The notes under the pieces: generated by a model | What the model saw: only the letters and a program-made list of their open reading frames with translations | What the model was told of the DNA's origin: nothing | The model's database searches: none | Made by a program: the position numbers and the translations under genes | NCBI GenBank assembly: GCA_028583405.1 | Contig: CM053256.1 | Span: 13,505,087-13,569,086, forward strand | Source: Pogonophryne albipinna | Taxonomy: Eukaryota > Chordata > Actinopteri > Perciformes > Artedidraconidae | Direction: 5' to 3' | DNA length: 64,000 nucleotides | Shown here: one piece after another, positions 53,428-63,966 of the stretch | How positions within the stretch are numbered: position 1 is the first letter of the stretch | How the letters are laid out: every line of letters begins with the position of its first letter

Positions 53428-54719
53428 TGGGGCCTCATTTATAACGCCGTGCGTAGGATTCATGTGGGAAGGTTGCTTACGTCTTAGAAATCCAAAAAAT
53501 ACGTACAGAAATGTTCCGACATTTTCCGATTCACCAAACATTGCGTACCGGCGAGGAAAGTGCGTACAGCACTTCCTACGTCGGTTTCCCTTTATAAATC
53601 ACAACCGACTCGAAATGCGGTGCAGCTTTTGCGGGCATCACGTAACGCCCATATTTGCCTATAAATAGTCAAAGAAACGCCCATTCATTCATTCATTCTG
53701 ACTGTTTTTATGAAGAAGATCGCAGGAAATGACGACAGAACAGCTAAAAAAGACATCTCACACCGTGTCAGATTTTGGTTATTTTGGGGAGGTCGAGATA
53801 AATCATATTGTTTGGTGGATGCCGTTTGAACCAGAGATGCAGCATGGAGGTCGGATCGTCACCAAAATAAATAAATAAGTGGTCCGAAAAAGGTTCATGA
53901 CACATAGCCTTCCTCAGGCAGTGTGTTTGTACCGGGGACAGGAGACACCTCCTTGATGAGAGACTGTAAGAAATGATTGGGGAATCCCTCCGGAGTGGAG
54001 TCATGACGACTGGATCTGAATTATGTTTTCGTATTTGGTGGTTTGTGTCCCAGCTGTCGATCAGCTGTGCGCAGCGTCTCCACTGCAGCAACTCTATATC
54101 CACCAGTTAAAGGAAATACAACTAATGTGTTGTGTTATATTAGCTGTACAATTTACCACATATGGGGTTCTTAGTTTCCATACCTCCTGTGTTTTACGAG
54201 CGACTTATCAAGTCTTAGCAAACGGCATAAAACATGATTAAACATGGTAGTATATAAAACCATGCTCGTACAACCTAGAAATGCAAAACCGCATCATTTA
54301 TGAGAAAACATTTCATAACATTAACACAACATATTCGAGGTGGTTTTAAATAACATATCCGTATTTATTTATTTCTCCAAGTTATGTTTTTGTGTGCACT
54401 GAGGAGTCTGTTTGTTTAATCATTTTAAGATCAGCTTTAATCAATGTTTGAAAATGAATTCTTCATATATGATAAATGAGAGATAACATTTTGTTTATGG
54501 TATTATTTCCACATATTTCTCTCCATTCTTCCTTCTGCCAACGGTGTCGCAGTTTCTCGTCTCTCCCGTTGTTGTGCTTAGTGCGTACGCATGGGTTAGA
54601 GTTTGCGTGGAGGACCGCACGTTTTCCTGTCAAGTTAGTATTTTATAAATCGCAAACATTGCGTAAAACTGGCGTACGCAATTTTTTTTAGCGTATATCC
54701 CTTTATAAATGAGGCCCCA
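53428..54719. mobile_element. MITE with TGGGGCCTCATTTATAA ends
   Basis: Inverted TGGGGCCTCATTTATAA and TTATAAATGAGGCCCCA at the two ends, with GCGTACGCA-type repeats inside. This terminus recurs in fish genomes in my recollection, but I find no convincing TSD and leave the superfamily open. 1.29 kb, no domain. Confidence 0.65.
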
Positions 54720-54769
54720 GGTCACAGGGATGCGTTCAAATGTAGTCAGTAATTTGAGGAACTGTCGAA

Positions 54770-55250
54770 ATGGCGAACGCAGATAAAGTTGAGCTCGAAA
54801 ATCCTCCAGCATCATTGAAGTCTCCGGTTTGGGAACATTTTGGTTTCGCAGTTACGTACAAGGATGACGGACAAAGACAGGTGGACCGAACCAAAGCTGT
54901 TTGTCGGCATTGTTCAACTAAAATGGGTTACGCGGCTGGCAATACATCAAACTTGCACACTCATTTGAAAAGGCATCACCCGAACTTGAATATCACCGGT
55001 ACCAAAAGAAAAAAGACTGAAGTGCAAACCCAACTCCCACTAGCATTTAAGCCTCCACCACTCGCACAAAGTTCAGACCGAGCCAAAGCTATTACAAACG
55101 CCAAATATCCTTATGTTGACAAAGCGCTACCTGGCTGTATCTGCTACCTCTGTCCCTAGCGAGAGGGTGTTCTCCACAGCAGGAGACATTGTTAGTGCCA
55201 GCAGATCTGCCCTTTCGGCAAGCAATGTGGACAAGTTCATTCTTCTTTAA
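54770..55250 (+). pseudogene. BED finger joined to hAT dimerisation domain by deletion
   Basis: ATG at 54770 opens MANADKVELENPPASLKSPVW, then a BED finger with ligands CRHC and, after NTSNLHTH, LKRHH. After residue ~112 the catalytic domain is missing and, in the next frame, YLAVSATSVPSERVFSTAGD and NVDKFILL end at the 55250 stop; PSERVFSxAG is the hallmark of the hAT C-terminal dimerisation domain. The natural frame stops at 55159 because the join is out of frame. Confidence 0.8.
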
Positions 55251-55648
55251 AAAAACATGAAAATACAATGACAAGCAAGTCATAATGTCAAACTGGCTGC
55301 TTAGGTACTAGTACAGTTCAAATACAGATTATTTCAGTTCATCAAAATGCTGCACCTTAATGTTTATTTTATTATATTTAGTATTTATTTGAGTGAATAC
55401 ATTATTCACAGTTTAATAATATTATTTTTTTAAATGTTTTCCGGAAAAAAATTCTGCTGTACCGAACCGTGACCTAAAAACCGAGGTACGTACCGAACCG
55501 AAATGTTTGTGAACCGTTACACCCCTACAACGCACAGATGAAGCTTCTTTTTTTTTTAAACTAATCGACTAATGAAAAATTGCTCGATTAAGACTGAATT
55601 AGTTGATTAGTTATTAATCAACTATTTGGGGGCAGCCCTAATTTGCTC

Positions 55649-56339
55649 AATAGTTACACCGTAATTGTATGTCTGGTCTGACTTGCCTGGCATTGGCTGA
55701 TGTAGGGATAGGTTAAAGTCTGTATTGTCTTTGGTTTATTCTTATATTGTGCACCTTGTAGAACAAATACAGCTGCGCCACTTTTACAGGGGTACACACT
55801 TAGAATGAATGCTTTGTATTCACTACACTTTTATAAATGCCATAACATCTGTTGTGCATCTCAAGTAGCTATTTCATCCTCCCCCTAAGGCTATTATATC
55901 AGCTATCACTTTTTTGTTCAAGTGTCGTCAGTGGCTGTCAAATCCTAAGTGTATCATCTGGATTTTTGCAGTGTTCTTTCCCATTACAATTACCAGCAAA
56001 TTGGTTCAAAAAGCTCTATAAAGGTTTTTGTTCAGTTATATTAATTGCTTTGCATCAGGGTTATCAGGGTTAGAACAATGCAGATGGAGTTGGTTGGCAG
56101 TTAATTCTTCATGACACGGTGTGCAGTGTGCCCTTACTGGCTTTCAATCCTAGAAGCGGAGACCAAAGCCGAAAGAGGGGAAAAAAGCATGCAACATTCA
56201 ACGTCCTCGAGCAAAGGCATAGAGAGGCACACAGTGTTCTTTTGTGAATGCCCAGGAGATCACCTTGGTCAGGGATCATATGTTTTGCAAGACAGTATAA
56301 GCTTTTACGTTTTTTTTTTTTGGTACTACGCCTAAACAT
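55649..56339. other. Intergenic, no feature seen
   Basis: No gene recognised. Confidence 0.4.
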
Positions 56340-56937
56340 AGTTGCTAGCAGAGTTTCCGTTAGGATTTTAAATTTAAAAAAGTTTAAATCTTCCGGACAA
56401 AATGAGAAAAGCACCGGTCAAAGGTCTTCTTTGTTATTTATTGAGCTTTAAAACAAATTGATATGATTCGATATTAAACAAACTAATTATAGTAGATTAA
56501 CTACATTATTCAAAAGTGTACAGTAACTTACAATAACACAGGAATAATAAACGGAGCGCTCTCTCTCTCTCTCTCTCTCTCCTGACAGCCCGTCAGTATC
56601 ATGCAGCTCGCGGATCCAGTAATGAGTGACCCGACAGTAAAAATAAACATATCTATATCTAGTTTAGGTAGTTTGAGAGGTAATTAAATAATTGTGATTT
56701 TCTAACCTGAAGTGTGTGTTTTGTTCCACTCACTGCTGCATGTGATTATGCAGAGCTGCCTGTCGACTCGTCAGCAGCAGCTGATCTCTCTCTCCCGTCA
56801 GATTAGACTTCAGTCGCGTTTATGTCCATATCGATCAGATCCAGCTAGTTCTAGCTAATGATATGACTACCTGCTTATTAAAAGACACCTAAACAATTAG
56901 CGGCGCTATGCAACCAAATGTTGTTTCTAGTGGTGCA
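56340..56937. mobile_element. hAT relic related to 4516-5214
   Basis: CTCTCTCC-TGACAGCC-GTCAGTAT and CCAGTAATGAGTGACCCGACAGT near 56575-56637 match 4791-4847 in the 4516-5214 hAT. The ends are not recognisable. A (CT)n run lies at about 56561-56581. Confidence 0.5.
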
Positions 56938-57701
56938 CGATAATTATCGGTCCGATATTAGGAATTATGACGTCATCCCGATAATCCCGATAAAAGTATT
57001 AATAGCCCCGATAATATAAAATATATTTTTTGGGTAAAAAAAAAGAAAAAAATACTGCAGTGTGGGTGGATTGGGATGAGGGGTGCTTGTTTTTCACTCG
57101 GCTCCTCCCGTTTTGCCAGTACTGTGGTATTAGTGGTTTAGGAAGAGGGGAGTTTTTCACAAATCCAGCGCTCCCTAACTCATGCCTGGCTGTGACGTAA
57201 ATGGTGTGCGGCCGTGAAGCCAGGACAGTAAACAAACATGTCGTCGGTAGTATGGGACTATTTCAAAGTTTCAGAGTTAGATAGTTCGCTTGCTATTTGT
57301 ATTAACAAATGCTATGCAGAAGTTCCACGAGGAGGGAAAAAGGCAACGAGCTATAATACTTCCAACCTGATTAGTCACCTGAAACATCGCCAAAGGCACC
57401 GGGGCTATTACCTATCGACGAGGCTTTTGAAAAAGGCAAGAACTTTATTTGGGCAAATAAATATGGTCACTTTGAAGAGTCAAAACTGTTCTTGGCTTTG
57501 TTTTGTTCATAGTAGTAATGCTCATGTCATTTGCTCACTACTACTCTTTTTTTTAACCACCAGGTGTGCAAAAACTACAGGTACATTTAATATATATATA
57601 TATTATATTATTATCGGTTATCGGTATCGGTATCGGTCTTGAGAAGCAGGAAGTTATCGGTATCTGTATCGGTTTCAAAAAACCAATATCGTGCATCCCT
57701 A
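56938..57701 (+). mobile_element. ZBED-type hAT derivative, TSD GTTGTTTC
   Basis: TAGTGGTGCACGATAATTATC at the left and CCAATATCGTGCATCCCTA at the right, perfect TSD GTTGTTTC (56930-56937, 57702-57709). GGTATCGGTATCGG repeats fill the right subterminal region. 764 bp with one BED remnant. Confidence 0.93.
57238..57420 (+). pseudogene. BED zinc-finger remnant
   Basis: ATG at 57238: MSSVVWDYFKVSELDSS, then CINKC where the fold needs CxxC (one residue too many), then NTSNLISHLKHRQRH. The spacing error and lost acidic residues suggest a degenerate finger. No further transposase. Confidence 0.6.
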
Positions 57702-57945
57702 GTTGTTTCAGTTCATGTTTTAAAGTTTATCTTAACATTTTAGTTTCCTGAAAATGGCTTGCTTAGACTTCCCCCTCATATAACAGCAGGTTCCAAAAAA
57801 ACAAGAATGAGACCGAGAAAATTGCCAAAGTCAAGGCTTTAAAACAATAGGCTACAAACCAATTTCTAACGTCATTGTTACCTTGTCATCTTCTATACAG
57901 TATTATCCTAATAATAATAGAGCACTCTTTAGGGTACTCAAAGAC

Positions 57946-58068
57946 ACTTCAGTCAAAGACACATTTGTGATTTGAATGAAGACAGATTGGTGCAGTGGCA
58001 GATCTGACTTCAGTCAAAGACACATTTGTGATTTGAATAAAGACAGATTGGTGCAGTGACAGATCTGT
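57946..58068. repeat. Tandem duplication, 61-bp unit, two copies
   Basis: ACTTCAGTCAAAGACACATT through GCAGATCTG occurs at 57946 and again at 58007, with two substitutions seen by eye. Confidence 0.9.
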
Positions 58069-58490
58069 CGAGGGAGTTCGAGAGGGAGGGTGCAACTATG
58101 GAGAAGACTATTGCCCTATTAGGTCTGGTGCTTAGTCCTGTGAAGTGGAACCAGGGTGTTGGTGTCTTAGGGGCGGAGGTTGCGGGAAGGAGTGTGGTGA
58201 TGGAGCAGTTCATCGAGGTAGGAGGGGTCTTGGTTATGGAGGGATTTTGAAATGAATGCATTGAGGGGCAGGGAGACAGTGGAGGTGCTGCAGGACAGGG
58301 GTGATATGGTCACGGGAGCGTGTGTGGGTGAGGAGACAAGCAGCAGTTTGGATGTACTGAAACGTGTTGAGGAGTTTGGATGGTGTACTATAAAGGATGC
58401 TCTGGCAGTAGTCGATTCGTGATGAGATGAAAGCATAGACTATGGTTTTGGCAGCAGAGAAAGATGGTTGTGTAATACATTCATGCTTTA
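58069..58490 (-). mobile_element. LINE 3'-region-like fragment
   Basis: GGTGTACTATAAAGGATGC, GACTATGGTTTTGGCAGC and similar phrases (antisense) resemble 3' portions of fish LINEs in memory, but no ORF2 motif can be translated. Class uncertain. Confidence 0.35.
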
Positions 58491-58494
58491 CTAG

Positions 58495-58834
58495 GGTTGG
58501 GTACTGAAAATCAGTTCTTATTCAAGCGGCCCGGGAAATGTAGCGAGCACAATACTGGGGTTGGGAAGCGAAACTCGGTACTAATTCAGAAAAAATCCTC
58601 TACCGGGATTATAAGAGTTGTGAGGACAGGAGACCAAGCCCCATGGACAGCCGGTCTCTCTCTTTGCTCTGTATCAGCTGATCGCTGCACAGCAATTGTG
58701 CCCCGCTCTCTCACTCACTACACACAAAGCGGCTCAGCTGCACGTAAAAAAACACCCTTCATCTTTATCAACCCATCTTATGTTCTTTCTCTAACACGTA
58801 AGGAACGTTATTAAACGTTTTAGCTCCTATATTG
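58495..58834. mobile_element. hAT-like 5' fragment
   Basis: Starts TAGGGTTGGGTACTGAAAATC, similar in form to TAGGGATGGGTACCGAG at about 16594. The other end is not found because piggyBac-like copy C follows at 58839. Confidence 0.45.
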
Positions 58835-58906
58835 TTAACCTGTTAAGCCCCAAGCCTGTTTTTCAGGTCTCAGGCTCGAAAATGACATTCCCAGAACAAA
58901 TGACTA

Positions 58907-59398
58907 TAGGTGCTTTCACACCGGAGTACTTTTCCCAGGAATAGTTCCGATAGTTCCTGGGATTTTGCGTTCACACCAAAAAGATCTGGAAATAGAACTT
59001 TTTTTTCGGGAACCTTTTCACCACTTTTCAGTCCCTGCTAGAGAGGTGGTACTTTCCTGGTGAGGAAAAGGTTCCCATTTCTGATTTGCTGGGCGAATTG
59101 CAAACCACGGCCTGTAAAACTCCAAAATGTTTTGTGAAGCCGCCTTTTTATTTGCTTACATTAGCATTTTTAGCATTAGCCCAGTGCACCAACGGAGAGA
59201 GACTAACTTATGGCAACACAAAATAAAAGGAGGTGTCGGCACTTCTGGTGATTTACCCGGGACTTCGGGTGGCAGTATACACTGTGAAGTTGTTTGCGGC
59301 CTGCCATTAAACCCAAAGCAGAAGAAGAAGAAGTGACATCAGCGGCTTCATTTGCGTAATCCTCCCTCAGGGATTTATTCCGGTGTGAACGCGATCTA
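58907..59398. mobile_element. Harbinger-like MITE, TSD CTA
   Basis: TAGGTGCTTTCACACCGGA and TCCGGTGTGAACGCGATCTA at the ends, flanked by CTA (58904-58906, 59399-59401). 492 bp, no coding. Same TIR theme (TTCACACCGG) as 28199-28418. Confidence 0.72.
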
Positions 59399-59404
59399 CT
59401 AGAT

Positions 59405-59690
59405 CAGGGGTGCCCACACTTTTTCAGCTTGGGAGCTACTTTTAAAATGACCACGCCCAAAAGATCTACCTACAGGGCCGCCCCTGCCCAATCTCTGTCG
59501 CAAGCGCGGTGCTAGTTGACTAAACGGTGGATAAACTCTGGCGTGTGAGAGTTTACAGAGTTTACCTGTACGTCAATCAAGTGGCAAATGCCATAGTCAG
59601 GATGGATGATAAAATATATATTTTTTATTTTTCCTTATTTTTTTTTAAATGCCATGCGATCTACCCACACTACCTTTGCGATCGACCGGT
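59405..59690. mobile_element. hAT-MITE scrap
   Basis: CAGGGGTGCCCACACTTTTTCAGC at the left resembles a common vertebrate hAT-MITE end. The right half (GCGATCGACCGGTC) lacks the terminal CCCCTG, so it is truncated. Confidence 0.45.
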
Positions 59691-61375
59691 CAGAATGAAA
59701 ATAGATTTTTTTTTATATTTGAAATAAATTCAGATTGAGCATGGTAAAAAAATCTAAATTATAGTGACCGTCCAAAAAACAACAACATTACTTATAGTGA
59801 AAACCACCCTTGAATGATGGGATAGTAGACTAAAAGCTTTAGGAATCCAAACTATAACATATAATAAGTACCCTGTATCAAGATTGATGCAAAACAAGTG
59901 ACATTTGACCTTTTTTAAGAGAGGTTCAGCAAAATAAATTTGGGTGGATTTGCCATATCTCTGGCCCTCCTCGGTTGATTTTGATGATTGACACCTCTTT
60001 TGAACCGGTAGAGCCAATAGGATCGAGGGGAAGTTCCTAAAATCCATCTAAACATTACCATTGAGAAGTGAGAGTGATGCACAGGCAGTTTGCCCAAAAC
60101 CGGAAGCTGGGTTGTAGCTCTCATAGCAGCTAATATGAAATCTCTGTTTTTGACAAAAATGGAATGATGGATTATCAATAATCATTTCAAAGTGACACAG
60201 ACACATTGGATTAACCTTCAGCAGTGGTGTTATCGTTTTAATGCCATTGAACACAAAAAACAGCAACGCTAAGACATATTTGCCGTTTTGGGTCCGTAAA
60301 GCTACGTTGTGTGTTGTCTGGGTTTGCCTTCGCTGCCCTGAGTTTTGGTCGCACAGTGATGATATACCTCTAGAATCTGTGAAATCTCAGCTTTAATCTG
60401 ATATCTTGTTTGTGCAGATCCGATAAATAATAAAGTATTTATACCGTGAGTTCTGTGCTAAGTGGGCTAATTCAGAGGCTTGGTATTACCCTTGTGTTTC
60501 GTTTAGCTAAAAATTGTTCATATTGTCAGTTAGCTGAGTTAAGCCGGCGGGGGCTATGGGGCTTTTTTTTCTTCACGAAACTGTGTCTCAGGGCTTCTTA
60601 ACATTTAACAACCTATTAATGTGTCATACCCACTTAACGGGAAGAAACGTAGCTAACTGACGATAGGTTAGGGTTAGGGCTGCACGATTTTGGGAAAAAA
60701 TCTAATTGCGATTTTTCAGAAAAAAATTGCGATTGCGATATTTGTTTTTAAGCGACCCAACGGAAGTTTATTGTAAAATGCGGCCATATCTCCGGCTAGG
60801 AAGGTCGTATCAACATGCTCCCGTCTCTAGCACCCCTGCAGCCCGAGCTACGAGTGAAAGAACTAAACTTACATGAAACTTCCGTTGGGTTGCTTTAAAG
60901 TCAAGCTTCAGTTTAAGATTCACCTGACTCGGATGCTTTGTTTCACCAAATCATCTAGGAAAGCTCCATTGGAAGCCATTTGGAAAGGGCAGGCACTTTC
61001 AAAAATACTGAAAATAATGAAAGGATGTGAACTTAAAAGATATGGAATAACAAATGTATTTGGAACAACATATTTATTTATGTTTTTTTTTCAACAGCTG
61101 CCATTTTGTTTCTCTCAACAAGTCTTAGACAAAACTTTAAATTATCACAAATTCACAAAAATTGAACAATTTCAATATGAAAATAAAATAGGACCTTTCT
61201 GCAAACAAAGTTATTCAAGTATGGCTCAGGAGCAGCATCTAAATATTGCACATACTGCAATGAATGTAAGTAAAGTGATAATACAAATGTAATTAAAATT
61301 GAAATAGATAAAGTGCAGAACAAATCAAATTGTGATTGCCACTTCCCTGATATCTCTACTTCTCAAAACTAATTT

Positions 61376-63966
61376 TTACAGATTTTTTGTCAAGAAAACC
61401 AGCATGTCAACCTTTGCTGGTTTCAGACATGAACGCTGACATGTGACCACGTTGCCTCCAGCACTAAACACTCTTTCTGATGGGGAACTCGTTGCTGGGA
61501 TACACAAGAATTTGCTAACCAGCTTGCTCAGCATGGGAAAGTTAACACGGTGTACCTTCCACCAGGCCAGGGGATCTTCCTCTCCATCGATGGTGGGAGT
61601 CATTAGGTAGGTGTTCACCTCAGCTTCTATGGCACCCTCCAACTGCACAGCGGTTGAAGCAGGGCCAGGGGGCGCAGCAGTGCTGCTCTTAAAGAAGCTG
61701 CCCAATGACCACTTTGCCTTCTTCGAAGTGGATGGCTCTGCCTCTCCTGCACTCGGAAGCACGGCGTCTGTGGTGCTGGCTTGAGCCCTCTTCTCCTGCA
61801 AAACACAGATGAGCGTAGAGATGAGAACTGTTAAGTTTTGCATCAATGTAATTCTGAGCAATTGGGCATTTTATGTAAACATTAAAAAAATTGCCAATCA
61901 ATTAAATCAAAATACAATATCATTGCAGGGGTAGACATTAAGGGTAAAATGCCACTGGCCCTCCGGGCCGGTGGAATAGTATTATCACTGGCCCCACCAT
62001 TGTAACCACTGGCCTGGAGCATTAGTCCACCAAAAAAAAAATCGACTAATAATGAAGAAAATTAACACATTTGTTGCAATAGTAGCCTAATGTATGCACT
62101 AACTACATTACTACTTGTACTACAACATTTGAATCATCAGTTCTTCCTCATTTTCCTCAATTGTTCATATTTGGTTTATTAAAAATAATGATATTGTTAA
62201 AAAATGTCTGCTATTATGAGTATTATTATTTGTATAATGCACTTTCTGCCTTCCTGTCATTAGGAGTTAGAAATGTAATGGCTATGTAATTGATTTGATT
62301 AGAACCTTCATTATCCTAAACTGCTGGGACATTTCGCCAATACCTTTATATTGTCTACTCTTCACTTACTTGTCAGCATAGATGTAGGTCGGCATTGATG
62401 TACAGAGCCGACAGAAGACCTTGTTTATATTGGCATCATATTGAGAGGTGCAGTGACGCGTCCTAAAACGAGGAAGTAAGCTGCTGGTTCCCTCGACAAA
62501 AAGCAATGGCATTTCTCCACAGGTTTTGGAAAATAGCTGGAAATAAGGTCTGTGGAAAACAAACCTGTTTGATAAATGCACGTTTTGTTCAGCCGGATAA
62601 TCTCCACATGTCTACCCTACTTTTATAATGTTCGAATCATAAATCTAATCGATAGATTATAAAAGGGTTTTAGGACGCGTCACTGCACCACTCTATAGAA
62701 GCCAACTCCATCGATCAAGCTGGCTGAAACTTCTTTAACTCCTCCGGTGACTTTCTTTTATTTGAAGATTGTTTTTTGCCCGGCTACCGCTGGTATTAAA
62801 AACATTTTGGCGAATGGTTAGGTGGCGCGATAGTCTGTGGTGAAGGAGCGCGCTCCCGCTCACGGGAGCCTGCTCGCGCTGTGCTCCGCAGCAAACAGCT
62901 GTTTGCTTTTCACCCAACAACGACAACCGACTCACGGAATGCTATGTTGTAGCGTTGATAAACGAAACAATTTAACTAAATTGCTAGTCAAAATACCAAT
63001 ACCACAGGACATTTTTTTGAAAGCAATATTTTTAGTGGCCCGAGCGGGCAAGTGGAAAGTACGTTATGCTGGCCCGGGGTGTCTAAATAGTGCTTCCGGG
63101 CCAGCGGGCCATTTATAATGTCGAGCCCTGCATTGTATTCTTGTGTTCACTAAACTGCACATAAATACAAGTTACCTTTCGTGCCACCTGTTCCATTTCG
63201 ATCTTCACTCTTGCTTTGATGTCTGGGACTTTCTCTGCGCTCATGTAGTCTGTCTTGAATCTTGGATCAATAAACGAAGTGATGTCCAGAAGCTCCTGTG
63301 TGTAGAATTATTAGAGAATAGTTAACTCAAAGAATCTACATTGTATGCCTCCAAGCTTATCAATTCCTTTCATCAATGCAGGCATGTTTTTCTAATAGCA
63401 AAACAATGATCTCAGAGACAATAAAACAGTTGAAACCTTATCAATTCCCATCCCTACCTGTGTGGCTGGGTCGCTGTATTTATTCTCCATGTAGCCAAGG
63501 ACCAGTGACTTTATTTTCTTGGTAAGGGCCGTGTCCTCGTCCTTTGCAGCCAGAGTTGATGTTTTCAGGAGATGCAGGACTGGCTTCAGGTACGATACGC
63601 TTACATAAGCTTCACCAGAGAGGGCATCTGTGAACTCCTGGAGAGGACGCAGGGCATTGTTGATGGATTCAAGGACTTCTATGTCCTGCCAACTGGGGAC
63701 CAGGTGACGCGTCTTCCTGTCTTCAGAGAGAACCTGAGACAAGGCCTTTCTCTTCTCCAACACCCTCCCGACCATTTTCTGCCTTGAGCCCCATCTTGTT
63801 GGACACTCTGTGATCAACGAGTGCTCCGGCAGATGCAACTCTCGCTGGGCCTCACTCAGTGCGGCCTTCTTTTTCCAACTGTGCGAGAAATGGCAAACCA
63901 AAGACTTACAAAGTCCTGTTGCCCGATTTATACGGTCTTTCACGGTCTTCTCTTTCAGAGCATTTT
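61376..63966 (-). CDS. ZBED1-like hAT transposase, 3' half, three exons
   Basis: Exon 63966-63458 (acceptor TTTTCAG, donor CAG/GTAGGG), exon 63295-63176 (40 codons, acceptor ACACAG, donor AAG/GTAACT) and exon 61795-61376 (acceptor TTGCAG) join in phase 0 with no stops. Exon one: VCHFSHSWKKKAALSEAQ, LITECPTRWGSRQKMVGRV (the conserved TRWxS), LESINNALRPLQEFT and LSGEAYVSVSYLKPVLHLL. Exon two: FIDPRFK. Exon three: acidic linker, DPLAWWKVHRVNFPMLSKL (WW motif), then CIPATSSPSERVFSAGGNVV, the dimerisation domain. Catalyses hAT cut-and-paste; the N-terminal BED and first catalytic residues lie beyond 64000. Intron two contains the 5-bp-TSD element. Confidence 0.85.
62366..62758 (-). pseudogene. N-terminal exon of hAT-type protein, copy 2
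   Basis: Minus strand: SPEEL and KKFQPA-like residues, interrupted by the MITE, resuming with DANINKVFCRLC and a GTAAGT donor near 62371. Same structure and same interruption as 1732-2264; here CRLC is followed by a slightly longer stretch (extra YIYADK codons). Confidence 0.5.
62445..62691. mobile_element. Nested MITE inside 5-bp-TSD element, copy 2
   Basis: TIR GAGGTGCAGTGACGCGTCC and complement of GTGGTGCAGTGACGCGTCC. The flanks (CATATTGA and TCTATAGA) are eroded versions of the TCTATATG duplication of copy 1, at the same place in the host exon. Confidence 0.7.

Larger units (their letters stand above)
53238..55527 (+). mobile_element. Inner ZBED-type hAT remnant
   Basis: Right end GGTACGTACCGAACCG...GTTACACCCCTA is a recognisable hAT terminus. 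The left end near 53238 has GGTACACTTCGGTACACGTG but lacks the terminal bases, and no TSD is visible. Carries the BED/dimerisation remnant. Confidence 0.6.
52456..55640. mobile_element. hAT with nested elements, TSD ATTTGCTC
   Basis: TIR TAGGGCTGCCC at both ends, perfect TSD ATTTGCTC (52448-52455, 55641-55648). Subterminal AGTCGACTAATCG / CGACTAATGAAAA motifs. It encloses a second hAT-like element (about 53238-55527, ending AACCGTTACACCCCTA) and a MITE (53428-54719). Confidence 0.93.
58839..60667. mobile_element. piggyBac-like MITE, copy C, with flipped end
   Basis: Inverted relative to copies A and B: CCTGTTAAGC at the left with TTAA at 58835-58838. The right end reads GATAGG then TTAG (mutated). 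The last ~130 bp (about 60530-60660) run in the opposite direction from what the rest of the copy predicts, between TCAGTTAGCT and AGCTAACTGA. Nested: a Harbinger-like MITE (58907-59398) and a hAT-MITE scrap (59405-59690). Confidence 0.65.
61926..63130 (-). mobile_element. hAT-like transposon with 5-bp TSD, copy 2
   Basis: Ends CAGGGGTAGACATTA and AATGTCGAGCCCTG; 5-bp flanks CATTG (61921-61925, 63131-63135). Inverted relative to copy 1 at 1409-2698, with which it is collinear, including the nested MITE. It lies in an intron of the hAT transposase gene and leaves the splice sites untouched. Confidence 0.85.

Noticed and set aside
60873..61292. 139-codon plus frame as a gene
   Set aside because: Lies in the 3' non-coding part of the hAT, no domain, AT-rich.
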